Positions 1 to 8,764 of a stretch of DNA of 48,132 bases are shown piece by piece (the first letter of the stretch is position 1; each line of letters starts with the position of its first letter). Source of the stretch: Pisciglobus halotolerans (GTDB taxonomy: Bacteria; Bacillota; Bacilli; Lactobacillales; Carnobacteriaceae); the NCBI RefSeq assembly GCF_900113675.1, contig NZ_FOQE01000015.1:1-48132 (forward strand), read 5' to 3'. The notes beneath the pieces were generated by a model, which made no database searches, had not been told where the DNA came from, and worked only from the letters and a program-made list of their open reading frames with translations. Made by a program: the position numbers and the translations under genes.

Positions 1-160
1 CGCCGCAAAGTTTACAGCAGGAAGGTCGATAGGTCAATTTTCCGTGTACTACCAGATATTCTTGATCCTTTTTCTTTTCCTTTGTAACGGGAACTTCAGC
101 TAATTGAACATTTGGGTCTTTAATATTGAGCAATTTTTTTATAGAATGAGTGTAGGCCAT
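1..160 (-). CDS. ISL3-type transposase, N-terminal fragment cut by the window edge
   Basis: The first 53 codons of an ORF start at ATG 160 behind an AGGAG ribosome binding site with 7-nt spacing and run off the window at base 1. The peptide contains LLNIKDPNVQL and then YRPSCCKLCG, which looks like the start of the N-terminal zinc-finger region of ISL3-family transposases. The gene lies just inside a candidate IS end at 284 and is read in the same direction as nox. The family is assigned from the N-terminal pattern and the end sequence only. The catalytic domain is outside the window, so whether the copy is intact cannot be judged. Confidence 0.72.
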   Translation of the reverse strand, partial: MAYTHSIKKLLNIKDPNVQLAEVPVTKEKKKDQEYLVVHGKLTYRPSCCKLCG

Positions 161-193
161 GTGAATTCTCCTATTCTTTTGTGTGGTAACTTA

Positions 194-222
194 ATTATAG
201 GAGTTCACTGGTCTTTTTTCAT
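194..222 (-). promoter_or_regulatory. Candidate transposase promoter
   Basis: A perfect -10 TATAAT (194-199) is preceded at 17 nt by the weak -35 ATGAAA (217-222). It lies inside the inverted repeat at 203-250 and upstream of the transposase ribosome binding site. Confidence 0.45.
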
Positions 223-250
223 TTAAAAACAAAAAATAGTGCCAGTGAAC
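203..250. repeat. Inverted repeat inside the IS end
   Basis: GTTCACTGG (203-211) and CCAGTGAAC (242-250) form a perfect 9-bp inverted repeat around an A/T-rich loop. It overlaps the spacer and -35 of the transposase promoter. Transcripts entering from nox would fold it, whereas transcripts starting at the internal promoter would not. Confidence 0.6.
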
Positions 251-284
251 CGATTGGTCCACCAACACTATATATTATAGAGCC

Positions 285-330
285 CACAAATCAAAGAGGT
301 CTGCCATTCTTTAACGGCAGACCTCTTTGA
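285..330 (-). terminator. nox intrinsic terminator
   Basis: A perfect 15-bp stem (291-305 with 316-330) has a 10-nt loop and lies just after the nox stop. On the minus strand it is followed by TTTGTG and then directly by the IS end GGCTCT, so the U-tract is short and ends at the insertion point. Confidence 0.8.
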
Positions 331-343
331 TCAGATAAACTGT

Positions 344-1717
344 TTATACTGTTGCTTTTTCTCCTGCAGCCAACTTTCTTTCTTGTTCCACAGCTGCTTG
401 TGCTAGAATATTCAAGTAGTTCCATGGACGGTCAAAATGTGGTTGGAAGAAGAAATCAACATAAGCCAAATCTTCAATCGTCATTTTGTTTTGGATCGCT
501 AATGATAAAGTGTTTGCTGATTGAGTGACATCGTATTTAGACATCAATTGTCCGCCGACAATACGTTTTGTCCCAACTTCATAAACGAGTTTCATCATTA
601 CTTTTTCATTGGTTGGCATAAATTCTGGGCGGTAGTTGTCTTCTACCATCACAGAACGTGTTTCAAGACCAAAAACAGATGAACTATTGTCTGTCACACC
701 AGTCGAACCAATGTTAAAACCAAATAGATGTAATCCTGAAGTAGATTGAGTTCCTCTGTATCTAACTGCAGGTTCCATAATGTTTTTACCTACTAATGTT
801 CCCATACGAACAGCGTTTGTAGCCAATGGAATGTAAGCTGAACCACCATTTGGATTGTAGTGAACTGCACAGCTATCTCCAGCTGCATAAATGTCAGGAT
901 TGCTGGTTCTCATATATTCATCTACAAGAATCGCACCATTTGGCATCATGTCTACTTTGTCTTTCAGCAGTTCATTGTTTGGACGGAAGCCCACACACAT
1001 GATGACCATATCAACATCAAAAGAATTTTCAGAAGTGGTTACTTTTACAACTTCGCCAGCTTCATTTGCTTCAAAGCCATTAACTGTTTGATTTAATGCA
1101 AGTGTGATGCCGCGTTTTTGCAAGTCGCTTTCTAAAACGTCTGTGAATTCTTTGTCTAAATATTTATTTAAAATGCGGTCTAAACCGTCAATCAACGTCA
1201 CATTCTTACCAGATTCAGCAAAGGCTTCTACTAATTCGATTCCAATATAGCCTCCACCAACGATCGTGATGTTTTGTTTGTCTTTTGCTTGTGCAATGAT
1301 TTCATTTGCTTGGTTGTAATTTTTACACAACAAAATGTTTTTATAGTCGATCCCTTTGATAGGTGGAACAATTGGCCAAGAACCTGTAGTGTTCACTAAT
1401 TTGTCGTAACTTTCTTCAAAAGTTTCGCCTGTTTTCAAGTTTTCTACTGTTACTTTTTTAGCTTCTGTATCAATCTCTGTTACATTGTGTTCCATATGAA
1501 CGCTTGCTCCCATTTGAGCTAACTCGTCAGGATTTGAATAAAATAGACCTGCTGGATCTTTCACAACGCCGCCTACATAAAGCGCAATACCGCAAGACAG
1601 AAATGAAATATTGTCATTTCGCTCGTAAACAGAAACTTCAACTTCTGGATTATCATTTAAGATTGTTTTTACTGCTGAAGTACCTGCATGTGTACAGCCG
1701 ATTACTACTACTTTCAA
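344..1717 (-). CDS. nox: NADH oxidase, water-forming (Nox)
   Basis: This is a 457-residue flavoprotein of the pyridine nucleotide-disulfide oxidoreductase family, most like the enterococcal NADH oxidase that reduces O2 to water with NADH and regenerates NAD+. It shows an N-terminal FAD fold (VVVIGCTHAG), a single redox cysteine at position 42 in SFLSCGIALY, a second nucleotide fold GGGYIGIELVEA near 155, and AAGDSCAV for FAD. The start is TTG behind GGAGG with 7-nt spacing. The gene is monocistronic with its own promoter and terminator. CoA-disulfide reductase is the main alternative in this family, but the overall match favours Nox. Confidence 0.9.
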   Translation of the reverse strand: MKVVVIGCTHAGTSAVKTILNDNPEVEVSVYERNDNISFLSCGIALYVGGVVKDPAGLFYSNPDELAQMGASVHMEHNVTEIDTEAKKVTVENLKTGETFEESYDKLVNTTGSWPIVPPIKGIDYKNILLCKNYNQANEIIAQAKDKQNITIVGGGYIGIELVEAFAESGKNVTLIDGLDRILNKYLDKEFTDVLESDLQKRGITLALNQTVNGFEANEAGEVVKVTTSENSFDVDMVIMCVGFRPNNELLKDKVDMMPNGAILVDEYMRTSNPDIYAAGDSCAVHYNPNGGSAYIPLATNAVRMGTLVGKNIMEPAVRYRGTQSTSGLHLFGFNIGSTGVTDNSSSVFGLETRSVMVEDNYRPEFMPTNEKVMMKLVYEVGTKRIVGGQLMSKYDVTQSANTLSLAIQNKMTIEDLAYVDFFFQPHFDRPWNYLNILAQAAVEQERKLAAGEKATV

Positions 1718-1802
1718 AATAATTCCTCCTAAAGATCAACGATATTGATCTAAAAATTAAGGCATATGGAACATTTAACTATTCCTTTCTGCTACATTTA
1801 AC

Positions 1803-1831
1803 AATATAACATACTTCACAAACTTTTTAAA
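1803..1831 (-). promoter_or_regulatory. Candidate nox promoter with a weak Rex-like half site
   Basis: An extended -10 (TG-T-TATATT, 1803-1811) lies 17 nt from TTTAAA (1826-1831). Between them TTGTGAA matches one arm of the Rex operator (TTGTGAA-n4-TTCACAA), but the other arm matches only 3 of 7. Rex control is therefore only a possibility. The rest of 1718-2030 holds this promoter and the terminator at 1907-1950. Confidence 0.45.
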
Positions 1832-1906
1832 ACAATTTAATCAACTTTTTTATTAAAATGTGCATTTTTTTACAAAAAACATAAAAAAATTGTTTAAACG
1901 CATAAA

Positions 1907-1950
1907 ATCCTATAAAGAAACTCACTTTTCATGAGATGTCTTTACAGGAT
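1907..1950 (-). terminator. Terminator after the AI-2E family permease
   Basis: A long hairpin with ATCCT-TAAAGA type arms (1907-1924 with 1931-1950, one bulge) is followed on the minus strand by TTTT. It ends the M42/permease transcript before the nox promoter. Confidence 0.65.
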
Positions 1951-2030
1951 CCTCTTGTTCTTATTTTATATTGTATTCAGGCTAAAATGGCATTCTTATT
2001 CTGAATAGACACCATCAGATGATCACCCAT

Positions 2031-3134
2031 TCAACTCATTTTATACATGCGATATTTGTTTCTTAGCGTCCACATATCATGAAGATAGATCACGATTGTC
2101 TTGACAACAGCATAAGAAGGTACACCTAAAATCAGCCCTAGCATCCCGGCTATGTTGCCTGCTACAAGCAATATAACAATGATGGTCAATGGATGAATCG
2201 ATAATGTTTTCCCAATGATATTTGGCGAAAGAAAATTACCATCTATCTGCTGAACAGTAAGCACGACAAGCGTTGTCAGAATAGCCTGCCCCGGTGAAAC
2301 CGTCAAAGCCACGATGACAGCAGGCGCTGCACCAATAAACGGGCCGATATAAGGAATGATATTCGTTACACCCGCGATCAGGCCAAATAACATCGCATAA
2401 TCTTGCCCTACGAGAAGATAGCCCAAATAAGTGAATGTACCGACAAACAAGCAAACTAAACCTTGTCCACTAATATAGGATGAAATAGTTTTATTCATCT
2501 CCCCTAATAAGCCAATCATCTCTGTGCGGTAATCCTTTGGAATAAAACGTGCAATCGCACGTGGCAATTTTTCTCCATCAAGCAGCATGTAAAAAAGCAT
2601 GATCGGTACAGTCACGACAAAAATAGCTGTATTCGTTATAATCCCTATCAAGGAAGATAAACTAGAAGAAACAGAAGTCAACACGATATTTGACATTCTT
2701 TCAAAAGTCAAACCAACATTATCTAAAATGCTTTCTACCTTTAACCCTTGCATCCAGGACTGATCATTTAAACTAGTAAAAAATGTTTCTAGCTCTGAAG
2801 CGAACACTGGAACATTACGGATCAACTGAGCAATCTGGTCAACAATTTTGGGTAAAAAGCTGATGAGGGTAACGATCACTAAACTAATAAATAATATCAT
2901 GACTAAAGCAATACCATAAGTACGTTTTACTTTCACTTTTCCCAATACATTGACTAAAGGATTCAACAGGTAGTACAAAAAACCTGCTGTTAATATTGGT
3001 GTGAACAAGGTCGCTATAAAAGTGGTCACTGGATAAAAAACAAAATTAATCTTCGTTAAAACGAAGATCAAACAAGCCATCACTAGTAACCACACTGACC
3101 AATACATCAGTTTTGATTCATTCAACTGTTTCAC
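2031..3134 (-). CDS. AI-2E family membrane transporter
   Basis: This 367-residue polytopic membrane protein has about eight hydrophobic segments and the C-terminal signature GVTNIIPYIGPFIGAAPAVIVAL followed by QQIDGNFLSPNIIGKTLSIHPL, typical of the AI-2E (PF01594/YtvI-type) permeases. Members export autoinducer-2 in some species or act in Na+/H+ exchange; the substrate here is unknown. The start is GTG with AAGGAG 9 nt upstream. It lies 50 nt after the M42 peptidase stop without an intervening terminator, so co-transcription is likely. A 7-codon ATG mini-ORF (MMSETVE) overlaps the GTG start in another frame. Confidence 0.85.
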   Translation of the reverse strand: MKQLNESKLMYWSVWLLVMACLIFVLTKINFVFYPVTTFIATLFTPILTAGFLYYLLNPLVNVLGKVKVKRTYGIALVMILFISLVIVTLISFLPKIVDQIAQLIRNVPVFASELETFFTSLNDQSWMQGLKVESILDNVGLTFERMSNIVLTSVSSSLSSLIGIITNTAIFVVTVPIMLFYMLLDGEKLPRAIARFIPKDYRTEMIGLLGEMNKTISSYISGQGLVCLFVGTFTYLGYLLVGQDYAMLFGLIAGVTNIIPYIGPFIGAAPAVIVALTVSPGQAILTTLVVLTVQQIDGNFLSPNIIGKTLSIHPLTIIVILLVAGNIAGMLGLILGVPSYAVVKTIVIYLHDMWTLRNKYRMYKMS

Positions 3135-3184
3135 TCATCATTTCTCCTTCATGATAAGATTTTTTAAGCATGATTTCCGTCTTT

Positions 3185-4231
3185 TTAATGCATTGCTGAC
3201 ATCAAGTAAGCTTGTACAAGTTCTTCAGTTGCTTTGATTGATTCCTCATGTGTTCGCTCATAAGCATGGCTTGCATCAATACCAGCTCCAACTAAGGCGT
3301 GTCTAACATCGGCACCGGCCTTCATTGCTGCCGAAGCATCACTGCCATAATAAGGATAGATGTCAAGCTGATAGGGGATATGATTTTTCTGGCATAATTC
3401 AGTCAGTCGTTGACGGAATAAGTAATGATACGGACCACTAGCATCTTTCACACATATAGACACAGAGTATTCATCTGTTTGTTGGTCGTCTCCCATTGCG
3501 CCCATATCTACGGCTAGATATTCCTCCACTTTTTCAGATATATTGGAATTTCCACCATAGCCGATTTCTTCATTGTTGGAAATAAAGAAATGAGTCGTAT
3601 AAGGCAATTCCCAACCTTCCTCTGAATACTTTTCTAGAAAAGATAATAAAATAGCTACGCTGACTTTATCATCCAAATGACGGCTCTTAATAAAGCCATT
3701 ATCCATAATCTCCGTTCTTGGATCGAAACTGATAAAGTCTCCTACTGCGATACCCAGTGAACTTGTTTCATCTGCAGAAGAAACTTTTTCATCAATTTTG
3801 ACTTCCATATTTTCTTGGTTTCTTTCAGCCGTTCCAGCGTCTTTATAGACATGAACACTGGTTTGATGCATGAGGATCGTTCCGCTAAACGTTTTGCCTC
3901 CTGCTGTATGAATAGTGCAATATTCTCCTTCCACTGCATTGAAACGAAAACCGCCAATCAAATCGATTTTCAGTCGTCCATCTGGTTTAATTGCGCGTAC
4001 CATTGCCCCCAATGTATCAACATGAGCAGTGATAAATCGCTGTCTTTCCTCGTCTTTGCCTTTTACTGTCAGCATCAAGCTGCCTTTACGATTCAAAACA
4101 GGTTGGTAGCCATAGCTTTCTAACTGTTCTTTGATCTTCTTGATGATCATAAAAGTATTTCCTGTTGGAGATGGGATCATGGTTAACTCCCCAACTTTTT
4201 CAATTGTTTTTTCTTTCAATACTTCCACCAT
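3185..4231 (-). CDS. M42 family metallo-aminopeptidase (first of three)
   Basis: This is a dinuclear metallopeptidase of the M42 family, cytoplasmic aminopeptidases that form large tetrahedral particles. Metal-site motifs are visible: TAHVDTLG, RHLDDKVSVA, SNNEEIGYG, VDMGAMG and a C-terminal YERTHEES. The frame is open up to 4336 from a TTG codon. The start at ATG 4231 (MVEVLKEKTIEKVGEL) fits the family N-terminus best but has only a weak purine-rich ribosome binding site (AAAGAAAGA). It is first in a pair with the AI-2E permease. It is more divergent than the other two M42 proteins here; exact peptide specificity is unknown. Confidence 0.82.
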   Translation of the reverse strand: MVEVLKEKTIEKVGELTMIPSPTGNTFMIIKKIKEQLESYGYQPVLNRKGSLMLTVKGKDEERQRFITAHVDTLGAMVRAIKPDGRLKIDLIGGFRFNAVEGEYCTIHTAGGKTFSGTILMHQTSVHVYKDAGTAERNQENMEVKIDEKVSSADETSSLGIAVGDFISFDPRTEIMDNGFIKSRHLDDKVSVAILLSFLEKYSEEGWELPYTTHFFISNNEEIGYGGNSNISEKVEEYLAVDMGAMGDDQQTDEYSVSICVKDASGPYHYLFRQRLTELCQKNHIPYQLDIYPYYGSDASAAMKAGADVRHALVGAGIDASHAYERTHEESIKATEELVQAYLMSAMH

Positions 4232-4408
4232 TCTTTCTTTATTGATACCTTCAGTATAATCGAAACATTTCGACAAAGAAACCCTTCCAACAGAACTGAC
4301 TTGATTCATAGAACTTTTTTTGATCAAAAACAGCAATTTATTTTAGTAGGCTTTTCACTTTTCTTGTGCTAACCTTACCTTATCTCTTAACGAAGTGAGG
4401 AATAAAAG

Positions 4409-4840
4409 ATGAACTATCATTGGACAGAAGACTTGCAATCAAAAACATATCAGGATTCCTTAAAAATCAGAAAAATAGTTTTCATGGAAGAACAACATGT
4501 GCCACTTGAGCTAGAGATAGATGAATTAGAAGATCAAACGATCCATGTGGTCGGTTACTTGAAAGACGAACCCGTAACAACTGCCCGCATTTATGAAACC
4601 TCTTCTGACATTTACAAAGTACAGCGCGTTGCTGTGCTAAAAGAACAGCGCGGTAAACAATATGGAGCCGACTTAATGAAAGAGATCAAACGGTTTGTTC
4701 TAGAGCGACATGGAAAATCTTTAGTTTTAGATGCACAAGATCATGCACTTCATTTCTATGAAAAATTAGGCTATACTATCACAAGCGAAGGCTTTATGGA
4801 TGCAGGCATTCCTCATCACACAATGACACTTGAACTCTAA
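4409..4840 (+). CDS. GNAT family N-acetyltransferase (YjcF-like)
   Basis: A 143-residue single-domain GNAT protein. RVAVLKEQRGKQYGADLMKEI is the acetyl-CoA binding motif A (R/Q-x-x-G-x-G/A variant) and ALHFYEKLGYTITSEGF is motif B. The N-terminal KIRKIVFMEEQHVP matches YjcF-type acetyltransferases, whose acceptor is not established. It is transcribed divergently from the M42 gene, with GAAGTGAGG as ribosome binding site, and it converges on mgtE across a shared terminator. Confidence 0.82.
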   Translation: MNYHWTEDLQSKTYQDSLKIRKIVFMEEQHVPLELEIDELEDQTIHVVGYLKDEPVTTARIYETSSDIYKVQRVAVLKEQRGKQYGADLMKEIKRFVLERHGKSLVLDAQDHALHFYEKLGYTITSEGFMDAGIPHHTMTLEL

Positions 4841-4888
4841 AAAAAAGCTTCTCTTTAAGCTGAAACGCTTTAAAGGGATGCTTTTTTG
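4841..4888. terminator. Bidirectional terminator between the GNAT gene and mgtE
   Basis: AAGCTTCTCTTTAAGC (4845-4860) pairs with GCTTTAAAGGGATGCTT (4867-4883). It is flanked by an A-run on the left and a T-run on the right, so it can stop transcription from both converging genes. Confidence 0.8.
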
Positions 4889-4925
4889 ACAAGTTCTGTC
4901 TATTTTTTGCTCATTCTTCAATTGC

Positions 4926-6287
4926 TCAAAAGAACGACAAAAAGTATGAAGCAATCGTAAAATAGATAAAGACGCTGGTCAAATCACTGAGCGTTGTAAT
5001 AAAAGGTCCACTTGCGACTGCAGGATCAAAGCCTAGTCTATCCATTAGCAATGGTATAAAACTTCCAGCAAGACTGGCTACTGTTATGGCACAAAGCATA
5101 GCCATTCCAATCACAAATCCTAAGATAAAATTGTGCTGCCAAATTCCGACTACGAGAAAAATCACTAACCCTGTAACCAGTCCACTGACCAAACCAGTTG
5201 CTAACTCTTTAAAGATCAGTTTCAGGTTATTCTTCTTTTCATTATCTTTATCTGCTAATTTTCGGACGGCTACGGCTAATGATTGAGTTCCCGCATTTCC
5301 GGCCGTACCAGTGATCAAAGAAATAAAAACAGCTAAGATGCTTGCCGTGCTGACCATGCTTTCATAGCGGCTGATCAGCGTTGAAGTACCCATCCCTAAA
5401 AAGAGTAGAGTAATCAACCAAGGAAGACGCTTTGATGCGGCAACAAAAGGATTTTCCGTTCTTTCTTCTACGTCAACGGCAGCCAATCCAGAATAGTCGC
5501 TTGCTGCTTCTTCATCAATAACATCAATAATATCATCAACCGTGATAATCCCGACAAGCCTGTTTTCCTCATCGATGACTGGAACGGCTAGTAAATCATA
5601 GTCTCGAATGGTATGAGCGACATCTTCCTGATCTTCGTTGATATGGACAGAAATCACGCGTTCCCCCATGATATCCCGAATCAATTCATCATCGCTGCGC
5701 AAAATCAAGTCTCTTAATGAAAGAACGCCCACTAATTTCCTTTCCGCATCCACTACATAAATGTAATAGATCGTTTCAGCTTCTTGTGCTTGTCTCTTGA
5801 TATCCGCCATGGCTTCTTTGATCGTCTGACCAGCAAATATAAAAGCAAATTCTGTTGTCATGATCGAACCAGCTGTACTTTGCTTGTAATCCAGCAAGTC
5901 GATCAATTCGCCCGCCTCTTCTTTAGGCATCAAAGCTAAATATTTTTGCTGATCAGCGACTTCTAATTGTTTCAAAATATCGACTGCATTATCTGTATAC
6001 ATTTTGCTCAACATATCCGCAGCATATTGTTTGTTCATTTCTTTTAGATATTGTTCAGTTTCCTCATTTTCTTCTTCGATTTCTTCGAATAAATCCGCCA
6101 TCTCTGCAGGAGAGAGAAAATGATATAGTTTTTTCCTTTCTTCTTCTGATAAAGACAAGTAAAATTGCGCTTGATCATAATTGTGAAGAGAAAGAAATTC
6201 TTTTCGAAAAGGTTTAATTTTCCCTTTATTTAAAAAATATTGTAAATAATCCGCTTTTGCTTCTGGATATGAAGATACGTTTCTCAC
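4926..6287 (-). CDS. mgtE: Magnesium transporter MgtE
   Basis: A Mg2+ channel/transporter of about 453 residues. It has a cytoplasmic N domain (residues 1-120, helical superhelix), paired CBS domains (GSIMTTEFAFIF through EAASDYSGLA) and five membrane helices near the C-terminus, with TGTAGNAGTQSL and FDPAVASGPFITTLSDL forming the pore. MgtE is gated shut by high cytosolic Mg2+ through the N and CBS domains. The best start is GTG 6287: AAGGAAGG precedes it by 5-6 nt and it overlaps the TGA stop of the pseudouridine synthase, indicating translational coupling. An upstream ATG (6338) lies within the previous gene and lacks a good site. It is the last gene of the relQ operon, and no M-box leader is present. 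Confidence 0.92.
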   Translation of the reverse strand: MRNVSSYPEAKADYLQYFLNKGKIKPFRKEFLSLHNYDQAQFYLSLSEEERKKLYHFLSPAEMADLFEEIEEENEETEQYLKEMNKQYAADMLSKMYTDNAVDILKQLEVADQQKYLALMPKEEAGELIDLLDYKQSTAGSIMTTEFAFIFAGQTIKEAMADIKRQAQEAETIYYIYVVDAERKLVGVLSLRDLILRSDDELIRDIMGERVISVHINEDQEDVAHTIRDYDLLAVPVIDEENRLVGIITVDDIIDVIDEEAASDYSGLAAVDVEERTENPFVAASKRLPWLITLLFLGMGTSTLISRYESMVSTASILAVFISLITGTAGNAGTQSLAVAVRKLADKDNEKKNNLKLIFKELATGLVSGLVTGLVIFLVVGIWQHNFILGFVIGMAMLCAITVASLAGSFIPLLMDRLGFDPAVASGPFITTLSDLTSVFIYFTIASYFLSFF

Positions 6288-7207
6288 ATTAACCTTCCTT
6301 TCTGCGTATATGAAACTATTTTCTGATGGCGCAGCCATTCTCTTAAATCGCTTGGAACATCTGTTTTAAAGTTCACCGGCTGTTTGGTTAAAGGATGAGT
6401 AAAAGTCAATTCACGACAATGCAGCGCCTGCCTGGAGATCCACTGATCTTCAGGTGCTCCATACAGCGTATCACTAATCAATGGATGGCCAATATAGCTA
6501 AAGTGAACCCGAATTTGATGCGTTCTTCCTGTATGCAACTGAATTTCCGCTAAGGTTCCTTTTTCAAACGTTTCTCGTACCCAGTACTCTGTCAATGCTG
6601 GTTTCCCGCTGTCATGAACTCTTCGCGTTACAATGGAATGATCCGTTCTTGCAATAGGTGCGTTGATCATACCGTGATTTTGCTGTAAATGTCCATTAAT
6701 GGCTGCTACATACTTCTTTTGGATCTGTTTTAAACGCAGTTGTTGATCCATTAAAGCATGCGCATACCGATGTTTAGCAAAGATCATCAACCCTGATGTA
6801 TCTTTATCTAAACGTGTGACGATATGAATCACAGTACTCGCATACTTTTGTCTGATAAAGTAACCTTTTACTCGATTAGCCATCGTATCCTTCACATAAA
6901 TATTAGAAGGCAGAGAAGCTACGCCGGCAGGTTTGTCAATAATCAGAATATGTTCGTCTTCAAATACGATCGAAATAGGCTCATGCGAAACCGAAATGGC
7001 CTCTGTTCCTTGTTCATCAGGGATCGTTAAAGCTAACGTCTCCCCTTTGTGTAGATAGTACAAGACATTCTTTTCTTCCTGATTGACTTCAATTTTGCCT
7101 CCATGAAACTTAACCCTAGCAAGAAGACCTTTCGACACGCCTTGCTGTTTTAAAAATGTTTTGATTTGAAGTGATTCATTTTTTTCGTATATCCAATTAA
7201 ACCTCAT
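6284..7207 (-). CDS. Pseudouridine synthase, RluA/RluD family (YjbO-type)
   Basis: This 307-residue RNA pseudouridine synthase has an S4-like N-terminal region (residues 1-65) and a catalytic domain with the conserved TRLDKDTSG motif; Asp134 is the expected nucleophile. Further family motifs are LHTGRTHQIRVHF and HPLISDTLYG. It probably modifies rRNA, though the site cannot be predicted from sequence. Its start overlaps the nadK stop by 11 nt and its stop overlaps mgtE, in the same order as B. subtilis yjbM-yjbN-yjbO. Confidence 0.88.
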   Translation of the reverse strand: MRFNWIYEKNESLQIKTFLKQQGVSKGLLARVKFHGGKIEVNQEEKNVLYYLHKGETLALTIPDEQGTEAISVSHEPISIVFEDEHILIIDKPAGVASLPSNIYVKDTMANRVKGYFIRQKYASTVIHIVTRLDKDTSGLMIFAKHRYAHALMDQQLRLKQIQKKYVAAINGHLQQNHGMINAPIARTDHSIVTRRVHDSGKPALTEYWVRETFEKGTLAEIQLHTGRTHQIRVHFSYIGHPLISDTLYGAPEDQWISRQALHCRELTFTHPLTKQPVNFKTDVPSDLREWLRHQKIVSYTQKGRLM

Positions 7208-8009
7208 ACTTCTGTTGTGCTCCTATAAATCCTGCTTCGACACGGTTCCAAAAATGGGTATGTCGGTATTTAGCAAAGTGTATTCTTTCATTTGCTACGC
7301 GGTACTTTAATTCTGTAACATTCTTTTCCGATGAGGTGAGATGATCGATCGTTAAAATAAATCCTTCTGTTGTTAGTGGTTTTAAAACGATCCATTCATC
7401 TGTGGGGATGATCATAGGAGAACTCAATGTTCGAAAAACACGATTATTGATGGAAGCGATCTCCGCCAACTGTATGGCATCTAAACGAGGATGAATAACA
7501 GCTCCTCCAACAGACTTATTATAACCGGTCGATCCAGTAGGTGTAGAAACACACATTCCATCTCCTCGAAACCGCTCAAACAATTCTTCTTTAACATAAA
7601 CGTCACAGACCATTGTGCCGTTCACGCGCTTGATAGTAGACTCATTCAAGGCCAAAAAATGAGCTGCCTCTTTCTTTCCTTGATAACGAGCAATGACATC
7701 AAGCAAAGGATAACTCACACTTTCTCCTTCATCTTTGACTAAACTTTCTACAAGTGCTTCGATTTCGTAATCACGCCAGTCAGTATAAAAACCTAAATGT
7801 CCTGTATGCACCCCAACAAAACGTACTTTGTCCAACATATGAGCGTAACGATGGAATGCAGATAAGAGCGTCCCATCTCCGCCAATCGTCACCACGATCT
7901 CTGGATTTTTTGTATCAATGGTCAGTTGGTGATGTGACAATAGGGCTTGCAGCTTTTTTACTACAGGCAATGTTTTTTCACTATTATTGTGTACGATCCC
8001 AATTTTCAC
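7197..8009 (-). CDS. nadK: NAD kinase
   Basis: A 270-residue ATP-NAD kinase that makes NADP+. The signature GGDGTLLSAF begins at residue 43, and the NAD-binding segment TPTGSTGYNKSVGGAVIHP is intact. The length is typical for the short Gram-positive form. It lies between relQ (27-nt gap) and the pseudouridine synthase (11-nt overlap), so it is translated from the relQ transcript. Confidence 0.95.
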   Translation of the reverse strand: MKIGIVHNNSEKTLPVVKKLQALLSHHQLTIDTKNPEIVVTIGGDGTLLSAFHRYAHMLDKVRFVGVHTGHLGFYTDWRDYEIEALVESLVKDEGESVSYPLLDVIARYQGKKEAAHFLALNESTIKRVNGTMVCDVYVKEELFERFRGDGMCVSTPTGSTGYNKSVGGAVIHPRLDAIQLAEIASINNRVFRTLSSPMIIPTDEWIVLKPLTTEGFILTIDHLTSSEKNVTELKYRVANERIHFAKYRHTHFWNRVEAGFIGAQQKYEV

Positions 8010-8036
8010 GGTTTGCCTCCTTCTGTTTTTTTATTC

Positions 8037-8693
8037 CTATGAAAGTCGATCTTGGCCGCTTTCTTTCTTTTTCCTGCCCTTACTATAAGAAAACAAGTGC
8101 TGTGCCTCTTGAATTTCTTCTCTGATTTGAGACATCTCTTCATCCAATTGGAAAGCAGCTTCTGCAGCTCTTTCTAACCGTTCACTGATTTCTTGCGGCA
8201 GTTCATCTTGGTATTTGTAATTTAAAGAATGTTCTATCGTGGCCCAAAAATTCATCGCCAGTGTGCGGATTTGAATTTCTGCTAAAATCTTTTTTTCTCC
8301 ATTGATCAATTGCACAGGATATTCGATCACCACATGGTAAGAACGATAACCACTTTCTTTTTTGTGCATCACATAATCTTTTTCATCAATAATTGTAAAA
8401 TCTTTTCTTTTTTTCAGCATTTTTACAACATCTTGGATATCTTCTACAAATTGACACATAATTCGCAAACCGGCGATATCTTGCATTTCTGATTCTAAGT
8501 TTTCCAATGCGATATGTCGCAAATCAGCCTTTGCTAAAATACTGTCGGCTGGTTTAACACGTCCTGTCACAAATTCAATGGGAACGTGAGTATTGCCTTG
8601 CCGGTATTGTTTTCTGATCCCTCTCAGCTTGACTTTTAATTCCTCAACGGCTTGCGCATAAGGGGCTAGAAATGCATCCCAATTTATTTCCAT
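8037..8693 (-). CDS. relQ: Small alarmone synthetase RelQ (GTP pyrophosphokinase, YjbM)
   Basis: A 218-residue, synthetase-only RelA/SpoT homologue that transfers pyrophosphate from ATP to GTP or GDP to give (p)ppGpp. Visible motifs are VPIEFVTGRVKPADSI, DIAGLRIMC, ESGYRSYHVV and EIQIRTLAMNFWATIEHSLNYK. There is no hydrolase, TGS or ACT domain, as expected for RelQ. It heads the operon relQ-nadK-rluD family-mgtE and is divergent from the CYTH gene, as in other Firmicutes. Confidence 0.93.
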   Translation of the reverse strand: MEINWDAFLAPYAQAVEELKVKLRGIRKQYRQGNTHVPIEFVTGRVKPADSILAKADLRHIALENLESEMQDIAGLRIMCQFVEDIQDVVKMLKKRKDFTIIDEKDYVMHKKESGYRSYHVVIEYPVQLINGEKKILAEIQIRTLAMNFWATIEHSLNYKYQDELPQEISERLERAAEAAFQLDEEMSQIREEIQEAQHLFSYSKGRKKKESGQDRLS

Positions 8694-8735
8694 CGTTTCT
8701 AACCTTCTTTTCTGTTAAATGTATTCAATACTTTT

Positions 8736-8764
8736 ATTTTAACATAGTTTGCATTAAAGAAGAA
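8736..8764 (-). promoter_or_regulatory. Candidate relQ operon promoter
   Basis: The extended -10 TG-T-TAAAAT (8736-8744) has only a weak -35 (TTCTTC) 17 nt upstream. It is about 45 nt from the relQ start. Confidence 0.45.

Larger units (their letters stand above)
1..284 (-). mobile_element. ISL3-type insertion sequence, transposase-proximal end
   Basis: Read on the minus strand the element begins GGCTCTATAATATATAGTG at 284 and continues TTGGT. This matches the ends of the 282-bp element at 42469-42750 in 19 of 24 positions. GGCTC-type ends and 8-bp target duplications are typical of the ISL3 family. The flanking bases 285-292 (cacaaatc) would be one copy of the duplication; the other lies outside the window. 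The IS abuts the nox terminator hairpin. Confidence 0.68.

Noticed and set aside
1811-1822. Rex operator in the nox promoter
   Set aside because: Only one arm fits; the second arm matches 3 of 7 positions, so it is mentioned under the promoter but not called.
4926-6338. M-box magnesium riboswitch for mgtE
   Set aside because: mgtE overlaps the preceding gene, leaving no leader in which such an RNA could lie.
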